From: Burkholderiaceae bacterium
GTDB lineage: Bacteria; Pseudomonadota; Gammaproteobacteria; Burkholderiales; Burkholderiaceae_C
Assembly: GCA_024235915.1 (NCBI GenBank)
Contig: JACKLO010000018.1
Location: forward strand, 1 to 64,000
DNA: 64,000 bases
Reading direction: 5' to 3'
This document shows positions 61,194-64,000 of the stretch, in pieces. The notes under the pieces were generated by a model that did no database searches, was not told where the DNA came from, and was given only the letters and a program-made list of their open reading frames with translations. The translations under genes were made by a program, and so were the position numbers. Within the stretch, counting starts at the first letter, position 1; each line of letters begins with the position of its first letter.

Positions 61194-61269
61194 TCGCTGC
61201 GCATCCGGCCTGGTGTCCGACTAGACTGAACTCCGAGGCTGCCCAGACCCCGTGGCCCGAGCGTCCCGC

Positions 61270-61285
61270 CCGCGCATTCGCGCGG
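61270..61285 (+). terminator. Hairpin in the leader of the second PEP-CTERM gene
   Basis: CCGCGC-ATTC-GCGCGG, a perfect 6-bp stem 77 bp after the ANTAR gene. It may be a terminator or an antitermination structure; no T-run. Confidence 0.45.
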
Positions 61286-61403
61286 ACACGGAAGACGACT
61301 CGCCGGATCCACGTTGTGGTGGGCCCTCGCTTCTGCACCCCGTTCCAAGGACAGGCACACGTGTTTCACGCGGTGCGGCCCATGGCGGTGTCCAGCGCGG
61401 TGT

Positions 61404-61430
61404 GTCATGCCCATCGCGGGTCGGCATGAC
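61404..61430 (+). promoter_or_regulatory. Inverted repeat at the start of the second PEP-CTERM gene
   Basis: GTCATGCC (61404-61411) and GGCATGAC (61423-61430) are exact inverse copies around an 11-nt loop. It covers a possible ATG at 61426, 18 bp before the preferred start at 61444. Confidence 0.5.
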
Positions 61431-61443
61431 TCCATTGGCCACC

Positions 61444-62544
61444 ATGCAAACCGCTTTTTCCCCTGCCATTGCCCGGGCTGCCGTCGCGGCGCTGGGCATC
61501 CTCGTCGCCCTCCCGGCTGCCCACGCGGCCGCGGTGGTCGGCACCCCAGCCGCCTTCAGCGTCTCGACCGAGGTCATGGACCAGGAGGGTGGAACCTCGA
61601 CCACCCGCACGAACCTGGCGCTGGGCAGCGTCAACCTGCAGCGATTCGACAGTTCGCTGGGCGTGCTGACGGGTGCGACGGTCCGGGTCACCGGCCAGCG
61701 CACCCAGGCGGTGGCCATCTCCGCCCAGGGCAACGCCTTTGCCAAGTCGACCACCGGCAGCGGCAGCAGCACGGCGCGTGTCGAGGCGCCGGGAACAGCC
61801 ATCACCTTCGGCCAGATCAGTGCCACCGGATCGTGCACTGCAGCGAGGAACTGTGCCTCGATCACCGAGGCACCGGCCACGGCGACCACGGCCTCGGTCA
61901 ACGTGGCCGCGGCCCAGCTGGGCAGCTGGGCGGGCCCCGGCGAAGTCAACCTGAGCCTGTGGGCGCCGCTGTTGACCGCCACCCAGCTGACCAACAGCTT
62001 CACCGGTGTGGAGCGGACCACCTATGGCCTGCAGTGGACGGGGGCGGTGTCCGTGGACTACAGCTACCTGTTGCACGCCCTGCCTTCATTCGATGGAGGC
62101 AGGCAGACCGAATGGGAGATCGACTTCGGCACCCAGCTCCTCGGCGCCGCGGCAGGGCCGCGAGCCTTTCGTCTGTTCAACGGCTCAGGAGATCGTCTGA
62201 GCCTGGATCTGGACGACATCGTGGGGGACGGCGACACCTCGATCCTGCAGACCGACCTCACCCGCTTCGCCGACCTGGGTGCCGACGGCAGCCTGGCCTT
62301 CCTGGCGTTCTTTGACACCGGCGTGGAGGGTGACTACGAGGCCCGCTATCGGCTGTCGCTGTCCAACACGGGCAGTGGCGCGCAGGCTGGCATCGACCCC
62401 GTCAGCACCCTCTGGTTGACCTTGCGGGGGCGTGTGGAAGGTGGGGCCACGGCGCCGATGCAGGTGCCCGAGCCAGGCTCGTTGCCCCTCGTGGTGATGG
62501 GCGCGGCCGCGCTCCTGCTGGCGCGCGGGAGCCGGCGCCGGTGA
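61444..62544 (+). CDS. PEP-CTERM protein with choice-of-anchor-type body
   Basis: 366 residues from ATG 61444 (ATG 61426 possible). Signal peptide ends in ALPAAHAAA. The C-terminus VPEPGSLPLVVMGAAALLLA plus RGSRRR is an exosortase sorting signal. The body is Ser/Thr-rich and beta-like (LALGSVNLQRFDSSLGVLTGATV), resembling choice-of-anchor E proteins. Two Cys (in SCTAARNCAS) may form a disulfide. The stop codon lies in the same 14 bases where livM homology breaks off on the other strand, so its last residues may not be original. Confidence 0.85.
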   Translation: MQTAFSPAIARAAVAALGILVALPAAHAAAVVGTPAAFSVSTEVMDQEGGTSTTRTNLALGSVNLQRFDSSLGVLTGATVRVTGQRTQAVAISAQGNAFAKSTTGSGSSTARVEAPGTAITFGQISATGSCTAARNCASITEAPATATTASVNVAAAQLGSWAGPGEVNLSLWAPLLTATQLTNSFTGVERTTYGLQWTGAVSVDYSYLLHALPSFDGGRQTEWEIDFGTQLLGAAAGPRAFRLFNGSGDRLSLDLDDIVGDGDTSILQTDLTRFADLGADGSLAFLAFFDTGVEGDYEARYRLSLSNTGSGAQAGIDPVSTLWLTLRGRVEGGATAPMQVPEPGSLPLVVMGAAALLLARGSRRR

Positions 62545-62944
62545 AGTCCACGCTCAGCGCGACGATGCGGAAGACCTCGGCGAAGGCCAGCGTCACCAGC
62601 GCAAAGTAGCTGCCCTTGAGCCCGTAGCGGAAGCTCAGCGCACCGACGATGGCGCCGACCAGCGCCGCCGCGGCCATGGCCAACGGCAGCGCGGCCCAGG
62701 CGTTGAGCCCGAACTGCAGCTGCGCGACGGCCTGCGCATAGGCCCCGGTGCCAAAGAACACCGCGTGGCCGAAGCTGAACTGGCCGCCGAAGCCGCCCAG
62801 GATGTTCCAGGCCTGGGCCAGCAGCGCGCCGTAGAGCGCCAGCATCACGAAGGTGAGCCAGACGCCGGACTCGACCACGAGCGCGGTGCCGGCGATCAGC
62901 GCGGCGAACACCGCGATGCCCACGAGGTCGTGTGACAGCCTCAT
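62402..62944 (-). pseudogene. livM: livM, truncated branched-chain amino-acid ABC permease
   Basis: From ATG 62944, LivM sequence is normal for about 134 residues (WLTFVMLALYGALLAQAWNILGGFGGQFSFGHAVFFGTGAYA ... GLKGSYFALVTLAFAEVFRIVALSVDFTGAG). After FTGAG, at about 62531-62542, the frame runs antisense into the PEP-CTERM gene and reads RAPAGARPRPSPRG to a stop at 62402. Full LivM has over 300 residues, so roughly 60% is missing and the transporter should be inactive unless another copy exists. livG and livF, expected next, are absent. Confidence 0.85.
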
Positions 62945-63813
62945 GCCCGCGCCCCGAACAGCCCCTGTGGCCGGAACAGCAGCACGGCGATGAAGATCAC
63001 GAAGATGCCGATCTGGCCCAGGCTCTCGCCCAGGTAGAGGCCGCCCAGCGACTCCACCACGCCGATCAGCAGCCCGCCCAGCAGGGCACCGGCGAAGCTG
63101 CCCATGCCGCCGAGCACGACGATGGTGAAGGCCACCAGCACGAAGCCCGAGCCCACCTGCGGGTTCACGTAGTAGGCCGGCAGCAGGAAGCAGGCCGCCG
63201 CGCCCAGGCAGGCCAGGCCGATGCCGAAGCTCATCGCGTAGACGTGGTCGACGTCGATGCCCATGAGCCGCGCGCCCTGCTTCTCCTTGGCCACGGCGCG
63301 GATGGCGCGGCCGAGGTCGGTGCGCGTGATCACCGCCATCAGCAGCGCGGCGAACACCAGCGCGCCGCCGAACGCCACCAGCTTGGGCACGGCGATGAAG
63401 GCGGGGCCGATCTCCACCGTGGCCAGCGTGTAGGCGGTGTCGATGGTGCGCGTGTCGGAGCGGAACCACAGCAGCGCCAGGTTCTCCAGCACGATGGACA
63501 GGCCCAGGGTGACGAGCAGGATGTTCTCGTCCTTGCCATGGCTGGCGCGGCCGACGATGCCGCGCTGCAGCGCGTAGCCGAGCGCGAACATGCCCGGCAC
63601 CACCAGCGGCAGCGCCAGGTAGGGGTCCACGCCCAGCGCCGCCTTCAGCCAGTACACGGCGTACAGCGCCACCATCAGCAGCGCGCCGTGCGCGAAGTTG
63701 ATGATGTGCAGCACGCCGTAGATCAGCGTCAGCCCCAGCGCCACCAGCGCGTAGACCGCGCCGGTGGTCAGCCCGTTGAGGACCGAGGGGAACAGGACGT
63801 CGAAGCCGTACAC
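62941..63813 (-). CDS. livH: Branched-chain amino-acid ABC permease LivH
   Basis: 290 residues from ATG 63813. VLNGLTTGAVYALVALGLTLIYGVLHIINFAHGALLM is the standard start, and AVAKEKQGARLMGIDVDHVYAMSFGIG the EAA-like loop. Eight helices; ends VLLFRPQGLFG. It forms the inner-membrane channel with LivM. Its stop overlaps the livM start by four bases (ATGA). Confidence 0.93.
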   Translation of the reverse strand: MYGFDVLFPSVLNGLTTGAVYALVALGLTLIYGVLHIINFAHGALLMVALYAVYWLKAALGVDPYLALPLVVPGMFALGYALQRGIVGRASHGKDENILLVTLGLSIVLENLALLWFRSDTRTIDTAYTLATVEIGPAFIAVPKLVAFGGALVFAALLMAVITRTDLGRAIRAVAKEKQGARLMGIDVDHVYAMSFGIGLACLGAAACFLLPAYYVNPQVGSGFVLVAFTIVVLGGMGSFAGALLGGLLIGVVESLGGLYLGESLGQIGIFVIFIAVLLFRPQGLFGARA

Positions 63814-63847
63814 GGGCGGCGGATCTGGCGCGAGGACGTGGCGTTGG

Positions 63848-64000
63848 TCAGGCCTTGACCGGGAACACCGGGTCCACCTGCCGGTAGTCGCGCGGCACGA
63901 TGACCTTGATGTCGCCCTTGACCACCTGCGTCATCAGCGGCTGGGCGCCGGTGTTCTGGCCGTCGACGAACTTGGTGTCGCCGTAGGGCATGAAGTGGTT
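63848..64000 (-). CDS. ABC transporter substrate-binding protein, C-terminal part
   Basis: The last 50 residues of a gene running out of the window: NHFMPYGDTKFVDGQNTGAQ ... MTQVVKGDIKVIVPRDYRQVDPVFPVKA then TGA at 63850-63848. This is the usual end of Leu/Ile/Val-type periplasmic binding proteins of the peripla_BP_6 group. It is first in the liv operon and 34 bp ahead of livH. Confidence 0.85.
   Translation of the reverse strand, partial: NHFMPYGDTKFVDGQNTGAQPLMTQVVKGDIKVIVPRDYRQVDPVFPVKA

Overview
The window is 64 kb of very GC-rich bacterial DNA with densely packed genes on both strands. The gene content points to a betaproteobacterium of the order Burkholderiales, probably near the Rubrivivax/Leptothrix/Sphaerotilaceae group. 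Supporting features are a PEP-CTERM/exosortase system (PrsT and two VPEP-terminal proteins), the glutathione-dependent formaldehyde pair, DUF2917, an SRAP protein with Met-Cys N-terminus, and a pilin-ligase-type Wzy protein. This placement is inference from families. No rRNA, tRNA, CRISPR array, insertion sequence or phage gene was seen. No gene-free stretch exceeds 300 bases.

Layout. 1-4.8 kb: end of an O-antigen/pilin-glycan ligase, an MNT/HEPN pair, moaC, a BepA-like protease and a SWIB protein. 4.8-11.2 kb: uvrA, a Crp/Fnr regulator, recQ and ssb. 11.2-18.0 kb: a lipid-oriented group (LplT, GT4 glycosyltransferase, Mpo1-like membrane protein, class-III aminotransferase, phosphatidylserine decarboxylase, LpxH-like phosphatase). 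18.0-24.5 kb: a six-gene operon (RND adaptor and pump, DUF2892, CsoR-family repressor, OsmC, TDT/SLAC1 transporter) behind two perfect operator palindromes. 24.5-26.0 kb: a LuxR solo with an unusual ligand pocket, a 20-residue micro-ORF behind a lux-box-like dyad, and a divergent small protein. 26.1-29.5 kb: a NatAB-like ABC exporter with a secreted hydrolase. 29.7-35.4 kb: a thioredoxin-like protein, PrsT and a PEP-CTERM protein. 35.5-43.8 kb: housekeeping and accessory singletons. 43.8-48.5 kb: formaldehyde detoxification, then three paralogous ~50-residue proteins, each with the same phased upstream boxes and its own terminator. 48.5-51.5 kb: a GntR-controlled PhyH/oxidoreductase operon. 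51.6-59.1 kb: two-component system, ECF sigma factor, Tim44-like protein and an Mla-type lipid transport operon. 59.3-62.5 kb: a HisKA_2 kinase with an ANTAR response regulator and a second PEP-CTERM protein. 62.5-64 kb: a branched-chain amino-acid ABC operon whose livM is cut off.

Three places look least described. First, three small membrane or secreted peptides share four TTCATC-type boxes spaced 20-20-43 bp. Second, a LuxR solo with pocket residues Tyr/Gln/Asp/Pro/Tyr/Gly sits beside a micro-ORF. Third, the RND/DUF2892/CsoR-like/OsmC/TDT operon has self-complementary operators overlapping its promoter, which I read as a thiol or sulfur-stress module. All functional statements come from reading the translated sequence by eye; no database search was possible.
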